In this document: positions 41,971 through 52,660 of the stretch, one piece after another | Position numbering within the stretch: the first letter of the stretch is position 1 | Layout: each line of letters begins with the position of its first letter | From: Procambarus clarkii | Taxonomy: Eukaryota; Arthropoda; Malacostraca; Decapoda; Cambaridae | Assembly: GCF_040958095.1 (NCBI RefSeq) | Contig: NC_091208.1 | Coordinates: 10,086,183-10,150,182, forward strand | Length of the DNA stretch: 64,000 bases | Direction of reading: 5' to 3' | The notes under the pieces: generated by a model | What the model was told of the DNA's origin: nothing | The model's database searches: none | What the model saw: the letters and a program-made list of their open reading frames with translations, nothing else | Program-made: the position numbers and the translations under genes

Positions 41971-44107
41971 TGTTATGATCTCAGCCTACAGGAGAAACGA
42001 GTCTCCCTCCTTGAGAGTTATTCAGCAAGCCTGACCTAACTAAAAGTTCTAGCAAGTATTGAGGTAATAACCCATATGTAAAATAGTTGCTTGGATATGT
42101 ATAACTATTTGAGATTATGGGCAATGAAGAAGAAAACAGATAAATGACTGGCTAGGAGATGTGGACATTTTGCTGGAGGCGTGAGGCTCGCTTCTGGAGG
42201 GGCTTTGACCTCACGTGAGTGCCAGACATCGCAGGGGAAAGCCGCGCTCCGTTCGAGCTCCCGTCAGAAGGGAACCCCTAGTGATATATCTCGAAGAGAA
42301 GAGAAGTGTGCAGACGTGCCAGCTGTGGAACTGAGCTGGGAACGTTGTGATCTCAAGTCCTGGTCGAAGGGGAGAGTTTTAAACCGCTCAGAGGCATTAT
42401 TGTGGGCCGTGGAAGCGCCTTGATCAAGCTCTGTCAGAGGGATAGCGCCCTCGACCAGACGATCTGTGGTAAGCACGGTATACGCCAGATCATAGTGATT
42501 GCTTGTAGTTGGTCGTGTGCCCAGCGACAGTAGCTATGTTTATTTATAAGTTAGACATGTTTTAATAAGGCAGAAACCTATAAAAAGAGAGTGAAGAGGG
42601 AGGAACACGGAGCGACGTCCGTCCCCTCTGAGCGCTGGCAGATGACTGAGAGCTCCCGACTGCGAAGGCCCCTCCCTGAGTGAGTGAGGCGGAGTGAGTG
42701 AGGACCGCCGCCGGGCGAGGTGGAGTATGGACCCGCCCAAAACGGGGGAGTCCACTCCCTCTGTATGTAGAGGACAGATAGAGGTTTGAGGCAAGCATAT
42801 TCTGTGGTTATTTTTGTTTATGTGTTAAGGGGGAAACATTTTATTGGAGTGTCGATGGGTTGCAGGTTTGTCTTTGGGGAAGGAGTTGCTGAGAACTTCG
42901 ATGTCAGCACAGATGAAGTAGTTGATGAGACTCCAAGGTAGTGGAGCAGAGGACCTCGAGCTGTGAGGAGAAGCAGTGAAGAGGAGTGTCACGTGCTTCT
43001 GTAGAGGTGGAGAAGCACCATAGTTGCTCGAGGAAACTTCATGGTGTAGCAGCCAAGAGAGCTGTGGAGGAACCTAGCAGAAGTAGTAAAGCACCATAGT
43101 TGCTCAAGTAAAACTTCATGGTGTAGCAGCCTGGAGGAGCTGCAGAGGATCCTGGTAGTTAAACCCAGAAGAACCTGAAGATATCAGGGTAGTGAACTTC
43201 CAGAAGTGGAAGGGAAGTTCTGGTGGATTACTTGTAGGGAGTTGATAGTGTTTGGTTGTCATTAGCGTGCAAGACGCAGTGAGAGGTGAGTGATTGTTGG
43301 CATTCTTATGTCAAGGAGTGTTTTATACTGAAGTTTAGAGTTGCAGGCGTAGGCTGGATTACCTACAGATGTATGCGTTCTAGGACTGATAGAGTGATCG
43401 ATTGATCAGTGTTGTGTATCAATGAACATTTATACTGATATATGTTATTGCATTCAAGTGTTGATTTTCTTTGTACACATTTATAGATACATATATATAT
43501 TATCTTGCTGATGGTGCAACAGTGAATGTAGACTTGATCAACTTAAGGAGGTTGATAGTATCAGGTGGTGAACCAGGAGATAGGATACCACTTGATAAGC
43601 TGATGATAGAGTTCTGATTGTGTTGGAGTGCAACCTGATTGTAATATTATAGAGTATAGGATTCATTATTATTATATGTGTGTATGTATTGTGTATGTGC
43701 TTTGTCCAGTAAATTTATCCCAATTTGCTGGTGTTTGCCCTTGTCCTAGTGAGGCTTCCCATGAAATAGTACAGAAGAAGAGAGAGAGAGAGAAAGAAAC
43801 AAGAACCACTGCTGTGGACAGGGTAGAAGGTAATACTAATAAGTCAAAAGGGGATTGAGGAGATCATATCACCTAAGGAGAGAGTGGGGAGTCACAGCGG
43901 CTCGAGTGGATGTGTGCACGTGACAACGAGGCTAAGTGTTGAAGCCGCATCCCCTAAACGTGTGACGTTGAGCCCCTCTCCAAGAGCCAGAAGCGCCAAG
44001 GGTGATCTCCTAGGGAGGTATAAGCACTCTACCGAGTTATGGGTCGGGTTGTCCGTAGAGAAGGATCGACAGCGACAACACCACCAACCAACCCACAAAC
44101 TATAATA
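41971..44107 (+). repeat. Gypsy-3 5' LTR
   Basis: 2,137 bp starting TGTTATGATCTCAGCC and ending CTATAATA, a non-canonical end lacking CA. An internal duplication of about 80 bp carries GCACCATAGTTGCTC and AACTTCATGGTGTAG twice (43015-43130). TATAAAAAGAG at 42579-42589 is a candidate TATA box; the 3' LTR has an altered form (TAATAAAAGAG). Confidence 0.85.
42579..42589 (+). promoter_or_regulatory. Candidate TATA box in the Gypsy-3 LTR
   Basis: TATAAAAAGAG in the 5' LTR about 600 bases from its start. GC-rich sequence with a GAGTGAGTGAGG motif follows. The assignment rests on motif alone. Confidence 0.35.
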
Positions 44108-44110
44108 AAT

Positions 44111-44128
44111 TGGGGGCCTGTGTCCGGG
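44111..44128 (+). other. Primer binding site of Gypsy-3
   Basis: TGGGGGCCTGTGTCCGGG lies three bases after the 5' LTR. The TGGGGG start resembles tRNA-Pro-primed elements, but the remainder diverges from the common form, so the tRNA is uncertain. Confidence 0.6.
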
Positions 44129-44242
44129 AGAGTGAACTGACACACCCACACCCTGTCCAAGAGTGGATTTGTACACCCTTGCTGAAATAAACTGTGTAAC
44201 TGCAGGTGTATACTCTCTCTTGGGAAGACTCACAGGACAAAG

Positions 44243-45847
44243 ATGGATAAGGTGCAAGCGTTTGTGGAGTCAGGCAAGCCTGAGGACTTGGAAAGTTGCA
44301 CGAGGGATCAGTTAAAGCAAATAGCAGAAAAATGTGGCATTAGGTTGAAAGCATCTAAGGTGGCTGGGATGAAGGATGAGATCCTTAGACAGTTGAGAGC
44401 CAGAAGTGAAGCAGCAGAACAAGGAGCCCAGAAAGGAGCTGAAAGTGGAAAGGAGGATGATGGGCAGGATGAAGTGAGATCCCAGGGATCGAGTAGGAGC
44501 AGCAAGAGTAGCCGCAGTAGCAGGAGTAGCCGAAATAGGAGCTTGGAGAGATTCCAGTTAGAGCTCCAGATGCAGCAACAACGAGAGGACAAGGAGAGAC
44601 AGTTCCAGCTGGAAAAGTTGAAATTAGAACTCCAGATGAAAAATGAAGCCGAGAAGGAAAAAGAGAAAACCAGGCTGGAAGTAGAAAAAGAGAAAACAAG
44701 AGTAAGAGAACTGGAGTTGGAACAAGAGAAAGAAAAAGAGAAAACAAGACTAGAGATGGAGAAAGAAAAAGAGAAAGCAAGACTAGAGGTCGAAAAAGAA
44801 AAAGAGAGAACAAAACAAATGCAGATAGAAGCGAACAGAACCTTGGCTGAGCAAAGGATTGAACATGGGTTGCCAGAGAGCACCACCCAGGTATCACACT
44901 CACATGATGTTAGGGTTAGGGAGAAGGACATTCCCTTGTTTGTGCCCGAAGAGGCAGAGAGCTTCTTCGAGCATTTTGAGAAAGTAGCCAGTATCAAGGA
45001 GTGGCCACAGGAGGAATGGGCTCAGCTGGTCCAGTTAAGATTGACCGGTGCAGCCAGGGAGGCATACACCCAATTGTCATTGGAAGAGTGCCAGGATTAC
45101 GCCACAGTAAAGAGCAGCATATTGCGCTCGTTTCAGTTAACCCCAGAAGCTTATAGGAAGCGCTTCAGAGAGATGATCAAAGTTGGAGCATGTACCTTTG
45201 CTGAGACAGCAAGAGATCTGGAAAGACGATTCCAGAAGTGGATTGAGGCTGCTGGAGTTGGATCTTACGCTGACCTGAAGCAACTGATGGTCATGGAGAA
45301 GTTCTTGGAGATGATGCATTCCGAAACAAAGTTCAAGATCCAAGAAGCAGGGATAAAGGAGGTGAAAGATGCCGCAGATAGGGCGGATATGATTACTGAA
45401 GCGTACAAGAGCTTAAGGGAGAACAGAGTAAGAAGCGAGGTGAGACGCAGCAATGGCAGACCCAGTGGAGTCTGGGGAGGAAGAAATTATGAAAGACCCA
45501 GAGGAGTCTGGGGTGAGAAGAATTTGGATAAATGGGCAGATAAAAGTAAGTACCCTAAAACTCAGAAGAGTAGGTCGCGCACTTCGTCTGAAAGTGAGGA
45601 TGGAGGAGCCAAACGAGAAACTAATCGTTATCCAGGGAATCAAGAGTCCAGTAAAGCTCCACGGAGTACGAGTAGTACGTCTGGCCCGAGGAACTCCAAT
45701 ACGAGTGGGCAGAGTCAGAGCTACTCTGGTACATATAGAAGAGACTTTTCCCAGATGAGATGTTACAATTGTAACGGATTGGGTCACGTAATGCGAGATT
45801 GTAAGCAGGGCAAAAGAGTTGTGACCCTGGCCATGTGTGACCCCTGA
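44243..45847 (+). CDS. Gag of Gypsy-3
   Basis: 534 codons from ATG at 44243. In order: a SAP-like motif (residues about 16-52); an Ser/Arg patch (80-100); a long highly charged K/E coiled coil (103-205) of repeated EKEKTRLE-type heptads; a SCAN-like capsid domain (about 225-392, with FFEHFEKVAS and MEKFLEMM); and a zinc knuckle CYNCNGLGHVMRDC (507-520). Domain order and several motifs match Gypsy-1 Gag. The ORF stops at a TGA (45845-45847) and the same frame remains open into the protease ORF. The stop may be a read-through signal or a CGA-to-TGA change at a CpG. Confidence 0.85.
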   Translation: MDKVQAFVESGKPEDLESCTRDQLKQIAEKCGIRLKASKVAGMKDEILRQLRARSEAAEQGAQKGAESGKEDDGQDEVRSQGSSRSSKSSRSSRSSRNRSLERFQLELQMQQQREDKERQFQLEKLKLELQMKNEAEKEKEKTRLEVEKEKTRVRELELEQEKEKEKTRLEMEKEKEKARLEVEKEKERTKQMQIEANRTLAEQRIEHGLPESTTQVSHSHDVRVREKDIPLFVPEEAESFFEHFEKVASIKEWPQEEWAQLVQLRLTGAAREAYTQLSLEECQDYATVKSSILRSFQLTPEAYRKRFREMIKVGACTFAETARDLERRFQKWIEAAGVGSYADLKQLMVMEKFLEMMHSETKFKIQEAGIKEVKDAADRADMITEAYKSLRENRVRSEVRRSNGRPSGVWGGRNYERPRGVWGEKNLDKWADKSKYPKTQKSRSRTSSESEDGGAKRETNRYPGNQESSKAPRSTSSTSGPRNSNTSGQSQSYSGTYRRDFSQMRCYNCNGLGHVMRDCKQGKRVVTLAMCDP

Positions 45848-45862
45848 AGTAAATATACTAAT

Positions 45863-47209
45863 GTGTTCCAAGACAAACCACAGAGAGCGAACTTAGTGAA
45901 CGAGAGGTATAGGCCGTTCATGAGCAAAGGTTGGATCAGTATAGGAGGCCAACCTGAGGTAGAAGTGGGTATCTTAAGGGATACCGGAGCTAATCAGAGC
46001 TTGATTACGAGAAGCCTGATTGGGAATGATCGACGGTTAGCTGGCAGGAGTAAGATGAAGGTATATGGGTTGTTGTCTGAAAGTGACATGCCCGTGTGTA
46101 CTGTCCAGCTAAGGTCGGAATATGTGTCGGCAGAGGTGATGTTGGGAGTATGCCCCGACATACCTATTCCAGGAGTCCAAGTGATCCTGGGGAATGACTT
46201 GTGCGGGACAAAGGTGTTGACAAGAGTCATGGCGGAGACTGTGCCAGAGGAGAGCCCAGAAGGCCACAGCACGGGTGGGACACCTGAGAGTGTGAACCTG
46301 ACTGACATGCGAGGAGATGAGTCAGGAGACCGCCAAGCCATTGAGTACCCTGTCTCGGTAGTGATGAAGACAGAGGTGGCCGACGAGGAAGACACTGGAG
46401 AAGGTGAGACAGTGTCGATTCAGCCGGTAGAAGATATCGACGTAGATATAGCATGGCTGTTTGATGAAAGTCCAGCCCAGAAAAATGAAGTCTCGGTGAG
46501 GTCAAAAGTGAAGACGGCCCAGCCGAAAAAGAATCATGTGAAGAGAGCGGACCTGAGTAGAGCCTTGCCCGCTGAAATTAAGAGTCGGAAGGCGAATGCA
46601 ACTGTGCTGAGTAGGAATGAGGAAAGATGTGGACATACTGAGGATGGGAGTAGAGCGTCAAGTTGTCCACGAGCACAGAGGCATATGGATAGTGGAGTTA
46701 AGTTGTTTGAGGTGTCAGGAGTTGACATGTTTCACAGAAAACGTGGAGGAGAGATAGTGAAGAAGAGTAGTAGCCGAGAAAACGAAAGGAGAAGAGACAG
46801 TATGTGTGGAGAGATGCTTGCGAACACTCTAGGCGAGGTAAAGCAACATGTACGGTCGAGTGCTGTTGAGTGTAGTACAGTGCTTGAAGAAACTTTTAGG
46901 GAACAAAGAAGAGTTGAAATGGAGTGGTATGGAAGTGAGAAGTGTGGGAAGAGGATGATGATGCAAGAATGGAGGAGTAGAAGAAAGCCGAGGACTCGAT
47001 GGAAGTCAAACAGGATGAGGTCTCGGATAAATGAGGAGACGGAAGGGAGGATAGTTGGTGAAGACGAGGGAGTGAAGTATGATGACAGGAGACGGAAGTA
47101 TAATGGCAGTAGATGGAAGTGTGAAGACGACAGAGGAGGTACAGACAGTAGACGTCTGACTCTGGACGTGAAGAGAAGAAGACGAGGAAACGGAGGGTGG
47201 AGACAGTAA
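45863..47209 (+). CDS. Protease and basic tail of Gypsy-3
   Basis: 448 codons in the same frame as Gag, with no own ATG near its start (the frame opens straight after the TGA). The retropepsin has active site DTGANQS at residues 40-46 and ILGND near 105. The remaining 300 residues are acidic first (about 130-220), then strongly Arg/Lys-rich (290-448), with no recognised domain. Gypsy-1 has a comparable basic tail at the same place. In autonomous Gypsy elements RT would begin soon after the protease. Confidence 0.75.
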   Translation: MFQDKPQRANLVNERYRPFMSKGWISIGGQPEVEVGILRDTGANQSLITRSLIGNDRRLAGRSKMKVYGLLSESDMPVCTVQLRSEYVSAEVMLGVCPDIPIPGVQVILGNDLCGTKVLTRVMAETVPEESPEGHSTGGTPESVNLTDMRGDESGDRQAIEYPVSVVMKTEVADEEDTGEGETVSIQPVEDIDVDIAWLFDESPAQKNEVSVRSKVKTAQPKKNHVKRADLSRALPAEIKSRKANATVLSRNEERCGHTEDGSRASSCPRAQRHMDSGVKLFEVSGVDMFHRKRGGEIVKKSSSRENERRRDSMCGEMLANTLGEVKQHVRSSAVECSTVLEETFREQRRVEMEWYGSEKCGKRMMMQEWRSRRKPRTRWKSNRMRSRINEETEGRIVGEDEGVKYDDRRRKYNGSRWKCEDDRGGTDSRRLTLDVKRRRRGNGGWRQ

Positions 47210-47378
47210 GTAGAGTGGACCGATGGAGTGCAGGCGTCCACGGAGGACAGCCTAGCCAAGAAGTGCCAGAGAAGTCAGATCGTTTGTGAGAAGATCATGT
47301 TTCTGGCGAGTTATGAGCCAGATGTTGCAAGGAGCATCGAACTAATTGTAGACTCCTAAAGGAGTACGTAAGCAGATC

Positions 47379-47456
47379 AACCGGTCGAACCAATCGGTTG
47401 AAGAACGAGACAGTGTGGTGGCGGATGTATTAACCCGAGCTTTGCCACTGGAATAA
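47379..47456 (+). pseudogene. Possible RNase H C-terminal remnant
   Basis: In another frame from the protease, the last codons read VVADVLTRALP before a TAA at 47454-47456. This resembles the VADALSR end of Gypsy RNase H. It lies only about 25 bases before the 3' LTR. If real, the parent element had RNase H as its last pol domain, the order seen in Gmr1-like elements where integrase precedes RT. A short match can be chance. Confidence 0.4.
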
Positions 47457-47463
47457 CTCTCAA

Positions 47464-47480
47464 AAATAAGGGGTGGGGAG
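47464..47480 (+). other. Polypurine tract of Gypsy-3
   Basis: AAATAAGGGGTGGGGAG immediately precedes the 3' LTR and fixes plus orientation. Confidence 0.8.
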
Positions 47481-49615
47481 TGTTATGATCTCAGCCTACA
47501 GGAGAAACGAGTCTCCCTCCTTGAGAGTTATTCAGCAAGCCTGACCTAACTAAAAGTTCTAGCAAATATTGAGGTAATAACCCATATGTAAAATAGTTGC
47601 TTGGATATGTATAACTATTTGAGATTATGGGCAATGAAGAAGAAAACAGATAAATGACTGGCTAGGAGATGTGGACATTTTGCTGGAGGCGTGAGGCTCG
47701 CTTCTGGAGGGGCTTTGACCTCACGTGAGTGCCAGACATCGCAGGGGAAAGCCGCGCTCCGTTCGAGCTCCCGTCAGAAGGGAACCCCTAGTGATATATC
47801 TCGAAGAGAAGAGAAGTGTGCAGACGTGCCAGCTGTGGAACTGAGCTGGGAACGTTGTGATCTCAAGTCCTGGTCGAAGGGGAGAGTTTTAAACTGCCCA
47901 GAGGCATTATTGTGGGCCGTGGAAGCGCCTTGAACAAGCTCTGTCAGAGGGATAGCGCCCTCGACCAGACGATCTCTGGTAAGCACGGTATACGCCAGTT
48001 CATAGTGATTGCTTGTAGTTGGTCGTGTGCCCAGCGTCAGTAGCAATGTTTATTTATAAGTTAGACATGTTTTAGTAAGGCAGAAAGCCTAATAAAAGAG
48101 AGTGAAGAGGGAGGAACACGGAGCGACGTCCGTCCCCTCTGAGCGCTGGCAGGTGACTGAGAGCTCCCGACAGCGAAGGCCCCTCCCTGAGTGAGTGAGG
48201 CGGAGTGAGTGAGGACCGCCGCCGGGCTAGGTGGAGTATGGACCCGCCCAAAACGGGGGAGTCCACTCCCACTGTATGTAGAGGACAGATAGAGGTTTGA
48301 GGCAAGCATATTGTGTGGTTATTTTTGTTTATGTGTTAAAGGGGAAACATTTTATTGGAGTGTCGATGGGTTGCAGGTTTGTCTTTGGGGAAGAAGTTGC
48401 TGAGAACTTCGATGTCAGCACAGATGAAGTAGTTGATGAGACTCCAAGGTAGTGGAGCAGAGGACCTCGAGCTGTGAGGAGAAGCAGTGAAGAGGAGTGT
48501 CACGTGCTTCTGTAGAGGTGGAGAAGCACCATAGTTGCTCGAGGAAACTTCATGGTGTAGCAGCCAAGAGAGCTGTGGAGGAACCTAGCAGAAGTAGTAG
48601 AGCACCATAGTTGCTTAAGTAAAACTTCATGGTGTAGGAGCCTGGAGGAGCTGCAGAGGATCCTGGTAGTTAACCCAGAAGAACCTGAAGATATCAGGGT
48701 AGTGAACTTCCAGAAGTGGAAGGGAAGTTCTGGTGGATTACTTGTAGGGAGTTGATAGTGTTTGGTTGTCATTAGCGTGCAAGACGCAGTGAGAGGTGAG
48801 TGATTGTTGGCATTCTTATGTCAAGGAGTGTTTTATACTGAAGTTTAGAGTTGCAGGCGTAGGCTGGATTACCTACAGATGTATGCGTTCTAGGACTAAT
48901 AGAGTGATCGATTGATCAGTGTTGTGTATCAATGAACATTTATACTGATATATGTTATTGCATTCAAGTGTTGATTTTCTTTGTACACATTTATAGATAC
49001 ATATATATATTATCTTGCTGATGGTGCAACAGTGTATGTAGACTTGATCAACTTAAGGAGGTTGATAGTATCAGGTGGTGAACCAGGAGATAGGATACCA
49101 CTTGATAAGCTGATGATAGAGTTCTGATTGTGTTGGAGTGCAACCTGATTGTAATATTATAGAGTATAGGATTCATTATTATTATATGTGTGTATGTATT
49201 GTGTATGTGCTTTGTCCAGTAAATTTATCCCAATTTGCTGGTGTTTGCCCTTGTCCTAGTGAGGCTTCCCATGAAATAGTACAGAAGAAGAGAGAGAGAG
49301 AGAAAGAAACAAGAACCACTGCTGTGGACAGGGTAGAAGGTAATACTAATAAGTCAAAAGGGGATTGAGGAGATCATATCACCTAAGGAGAGAGTGGGGA
49401 GTCACAGCGGCTCGAGTGGGTGTGTGCACGTGACAACGAGGCTAAGTGTAGGAGCCACATCCCCTAAACGTGTGACGTTGAGCCCCTCTCCAAGAGCGAG
49501 AAGCGCCAAGGGTGATCTCCTAGGGAGGTTTAAGCACTCTACCGAGTTGTGGGTCGGGTTGTCCGTAGAGAAGGATCGACAGCGACAACACCACCAACCA
49601 ACACCAACTATAATA
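47481..49615 (+). repeat. Gypsy-3 3' LTR
   Basis: 2,135 bp, the counterpart of 41971-44107. It ends CAACTATAATA directly before CTGG of the minisatellite. Confidence 0.85.
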
Positions 49616-49897
49616 CTGGACACTGGGGAGACACCAGACTGTTACTGCCCGGACACTAGGGAGACACCAGACTGTTACTGCCTGGACACTGGGGAGACAC
49701 CAAACTGTTAATGCTTGGACACTGGGGAGACACTAGACTGTTACTGCCCGGACACTAGGGAGACACCAGACTGTTACTGCCTGGACACTGGGGAGACACC
49801 AAACTGTTACTGCTTGGACACTGGGGAGACACTAGACTGTTACTGCCCGGACACTAGGGAGACACCAGACTGTTACTGCCTGGACACTGGGGAGACA
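49616..49897. repeat. 33-bp minisatellite, array B right part
   Basis: About nine units continuing the array broken at 41970. A roughly 99-bp higher-order period is visible (CACTAGGGAGACACCAG alternating with CACTGGGGAGACACCAA). It ends abruptly at the truncated DIRS-like element. Confidence 0.95.
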
Positions 49898-50900
49898 CTT
49901 CGGTCTTCGCTGGGTATGGTTTGGAATGCTCGCACTGCTTCCTTGTCTCTGCCTCTGGAGGCTCTGCTTCCCTTGCGGTCCCGCCTTCGTCTGTTTCTGA
50001 GGGGTTTCCGGGTCACGTGGGGGATGCTTGAGAGTTTGTGCAGGAGCCTGAACTTTGCCATGATGGTCTACCCGCCGGGTCGGGTGTGGCTTCGTTGGCT
50101 GTTCTGGTTTCTTCGGGGATGTCCTGCCTCTCTCACAACCATTGGGTTCGGCCACCGGGGGTATTGATTCGGTTGCTGCATCACCGGCTTCTGTTGGTTT
50201 TTCAGGGTTCAGTGCCTTGGCGCCTACCCGAGTCCTCGCTCGATGTGTTCATGGACGCTTCATCTCTTGGCAAGGGCTTTGTGATCAGTGGTCACCAGGC
50301 CGGCCAGAGGCGGTTGGGTCCATCCTTCCGTCGGGCTCACAGCATGGCCAGGAAGTTTGCGGCGGTATGGATGTCACTCCAGAGGGTTCGAGTCGCTCGT
50401 GGATCGACGATCCGGCTCCATTCGGACTGCTCCTTGGTGGTTCATTGCCTGAACCGTGGGAGTTCGATGCAGTCCTTGACTCTCTAGGGCTGGTTTCTTT
50501 GGGTGACTCGTCTGCTGAGTTCTCGGGGTTTGGCACACCTGGTGGTTCACGTCCGGGGGGATTTCCAACGTCCTGGCGGACGGACTGTCTCGTTTCCTTC
50601 CCCTTTCCACGGAATGGACGGGCGACGCCGACTCCTTCAGTTGGCTGTGCCAGACGTTCGGGACTTCGGACGTGGATCTCTTCGCGTCGGTGTGGTCAAG
50701 ACGTCTCCTGGTGTACGTGGTGCCCTTTCCCGACTGCGAGGCCATCAGGGTCGACGCCTTCAGGCAGGACTTGGCGAGGTGGGGTTACCAGTATCTTTTT
50801 ACCATGTTTCAGATGTTGCTGCACGTCTTGACTCGCTTGGAGACTTACCAGGGAAGAGTTGTCCTTCTGGTTCCTTTGTCGCCGGCCCAGCCCTGGTTTT
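49898..50900 (+). pseudogene. DIRS-like RT end and RNase H, frameshifted
   Basis: RT C-terminal motifs include LPLEALLPLRSRLR, followed by SLNFAMMVYPPGRVWLR (49950-50090). RNase H is marked by LDVFMDASSLGKGF near 50245. The downstream DIRS-specific region reads VDLFASVWSRRLLVYVVPFPD near 50670-50740, then AFRQDLARWGYQYLF. The pieces lie in at least three frames (near 50142, 50503 and 50672), so it is not translatable as one protein. Confidence 0.75.
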
Positions 50901-50989
50901 AGGTGCTGTTTGCTCAGTGTCCGAACCCGAGGATCTTCCCGCGGCTCCACCTTTTTCAGCGAATCGGTTCAGCCCAGTACGAGGCTGGT

Positions 50990-51873
50990 TCGATCTTCAC
51001 CTCTAGTCTTTGCGTCTGGAGTTTTTGGCTCAGGTTTATCATCACTTGTATGGTGCACAGGTGGCTTCGTTGTTGGTCTCCCACCTACGTGCTTCGTCTC
51101 GGCGAGAGTATGAAGTTTCCTGGCGGTCTTTCCGGTTCTTCCTATCAGGTATTCTTCGGTCTCTGATGGGGTTGTTCTGTCCTTTCTCTCTTGGTTGTTA
51201 CAGGACCGTCATCTTATGCCCAATACTGTCGCCTTGAATCATGCGGCATTGGTGGAACCGCTTCAGCTTGCTTTCGGTGTTGATATTACTTCTGCCCCGT
51301 TCTGCAAGCTGTCACAGGTGCTGTTTCACCTCCGGCCTGCTCATGCTCTTCCTTAGCCATCCTGGTCTTTGGACCGGGTGCTCTCGTTTCTCTCTTCTCC
51401 TCCTTTTCTTGTGGCCCTTTCCGTTTGGGATTGTTTTTATAAAGCTCTATTTCCTATTGGCACTGGCCTCTGGGGGTTGGGTCAGGGAGCTTCATGATCT
51501 CCTCCAACGCCTGGGTTTCTGCTCCTTCGGTCCTGGTGGTCGTTTTGTTCGGTTGTAGCCGTCTCCTTTTCTGGCGAAGAATGAAACGGTTGTTTTGGAG
51601 GGAGCCTTGGGTTGTTGATGCTTGGTTGGTCAGGTCGGGTTGCATCAGGTGTTGTGTCCGGTTGCGGCTCTCAACCATTATTTGCGCGCCATGGCTTCGG
51701 TGGCCGGGGTTACGCTATGGGTTGACCCAGTTTCCCTTCTTCCCTGTTCCCGGGCTCGGGTCTCTCAGGTTGTCCGCAGGGTTGTTAAGTCTAGCCAGCC
51801 TGTGGTTTATCCCCGTGCCCATAACGTGCATAAGTTTGCTGCTTTGGCGTCCGTCTTTGGCAACATGTCCTGA
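50990..51873 (+). pseudogene. DIRS-like tyrosine recombinase, frameshifted
   Basis: An N-terminal core-binding segment (LEFLAQVYHHLYG, SHLRASSRREYEVSW) lies at 51015-51120. A catalytic-region trace (HQVLCPVAALNHYLRAM, 51640-51700) and YPRAHNVHKFAALAS near 51800-51850 correspond to the RAHD-type motif near the active site. Stops near 51355 and 51560 and frame changes disable it. In live relatives this enzyme joins a circular DNA intermediate to the target. Confidence 0.7.
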
Positions 51874-52079
51874 GTTGACATTCGGGCGCGGGCTCTTTGG
51901 AGGTCAAACAGGGTCCTGGTTGCTCGCTACCTTGTGAATATTCCGGGGCCAGGTAGGGCCTGCGTTGCCTTGGGTTGGCGATTGCAGCCAGTTGTCTTGA
52001 CTTCGTGCTGAGGAGTGAGGACGAGCTGCCTCCCAGGGTAAGTCCCTGTTTTTCATTTTCTCTGGGTAGTTAGCTCTGG

Positions 52080-52660
52080 GGAGCCGACGGGGCTCCCCCC
52101 AGAACACCAGCGTTGAATGTAATGAAATGCCATTTTCTGGGTGAGTTCCGGAGGCTCCCCGCCATCCCTCCGGTCTGCGGTGTTTTATGCGTTTTTTGGA
52201 CATCCAGCCTAAGAACTGTAGGTTGGGTCGCTGGTGGTTGGGTCTGGGGGTCCCCCTTCCCCCCTGGGAAGGGGGGGGGTCTGCAGACAGCTGCATGGCG
52301 ACGTGATGACATCATGCTAGTTTGCTAATTTTCGTTTGGGGAGTTCTGTCCCCCTGTTCAACTTTCGGTCGCAATAATTTTACCATAATAAGGGTTGGTT
52401 TTTGGGCGCCTACCTTTCTGATTGCCTATCCCGGTCGATGACAGACATAGAATGCTCCCAACCACAGAGGGGTCTCCATAGGCCATTGCTCCTCGTACAT
52501 CTCTAGAGGCAGCCAGGTTCTGGCTCGTGGTCCCCGGTAGGCAAGAACTCTATGCATTGACTGATGCCAGAAAGATATACATATCCATTCAGCCTGGATA
52601 GTTCTGGGGAGCCTCCAGGACTCACCCAGAAAATGGCATTTCATTACATTCAATGTTGGA
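52080..52660. repeat. Inverted repeats in the DIRS-like 3' region
   Basis: TTGAATGTAATGAAATGCCA at 52113 is the start of a 48-bp arm, matched in reverse complement at 52606-52653 with about three mismatches. Just upstream, GGGGAGCC GAC GGGGCTCCCC (52079-52100) is a smaller hairpin. The segment 52425-52625 has an inverted copy at 60310-60525. Confidence 0.85.

Larger units (their letters stand above)
41971..49615 (+). mobile_element. Gypsy-3: Gag-protease LTR retrotransposon in a minisatellite
   Basis: Direct LTRs at 41971-44107 and 47481-49615 flank a 3.4-kb interior. The 4-bp duplication CTGG (41967-41970 and 49616-49619) matches the surrounding minisatellite. The interior has a PBS, Gag, protease, a basic tail, a possible trace of RNase H and a purine tract. 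It has no RT core or integrase. By eye the LTRs differ at roughly thirty positions, so it is older than Gypsy-1. The design matches Gypsy-1 but the sequences are clearly different families. Confidence 0.88.
49898..52660 (+). mobile_element. DIRS-like tyrosine-recombinase retrotransposon, 5' truncated
   Basis: Coding remnants in order RT C-terminus, RNase H, linker and tyrosine recombinase (49898-51870). After these comes a non-coding tail that includes a 48-bp inverted repeat at 52113-52160 and 52606-52653. DIRS elements lack protease and integrase and carry inverted or split repeats, which fits. The 5' end is missing at the minisatellite boundary and several frameshifts are present. Confidence 0.75.

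Noticed and set aside
40314-42039. Repetitive ORFs of 125-242 codons on both strands over the 33-bp arrays
   Set aside because: The unit is a multiple of three, so any frame without a stop stays open. Both strands are equally open.
44308-44997. 229-codon Ser/Phe/Leu-rich minus-strand ORF
   Set aside because: It is the antisense shadow of the Lys/Glu-rich coiled coil of the Gypsy-3 Gag.
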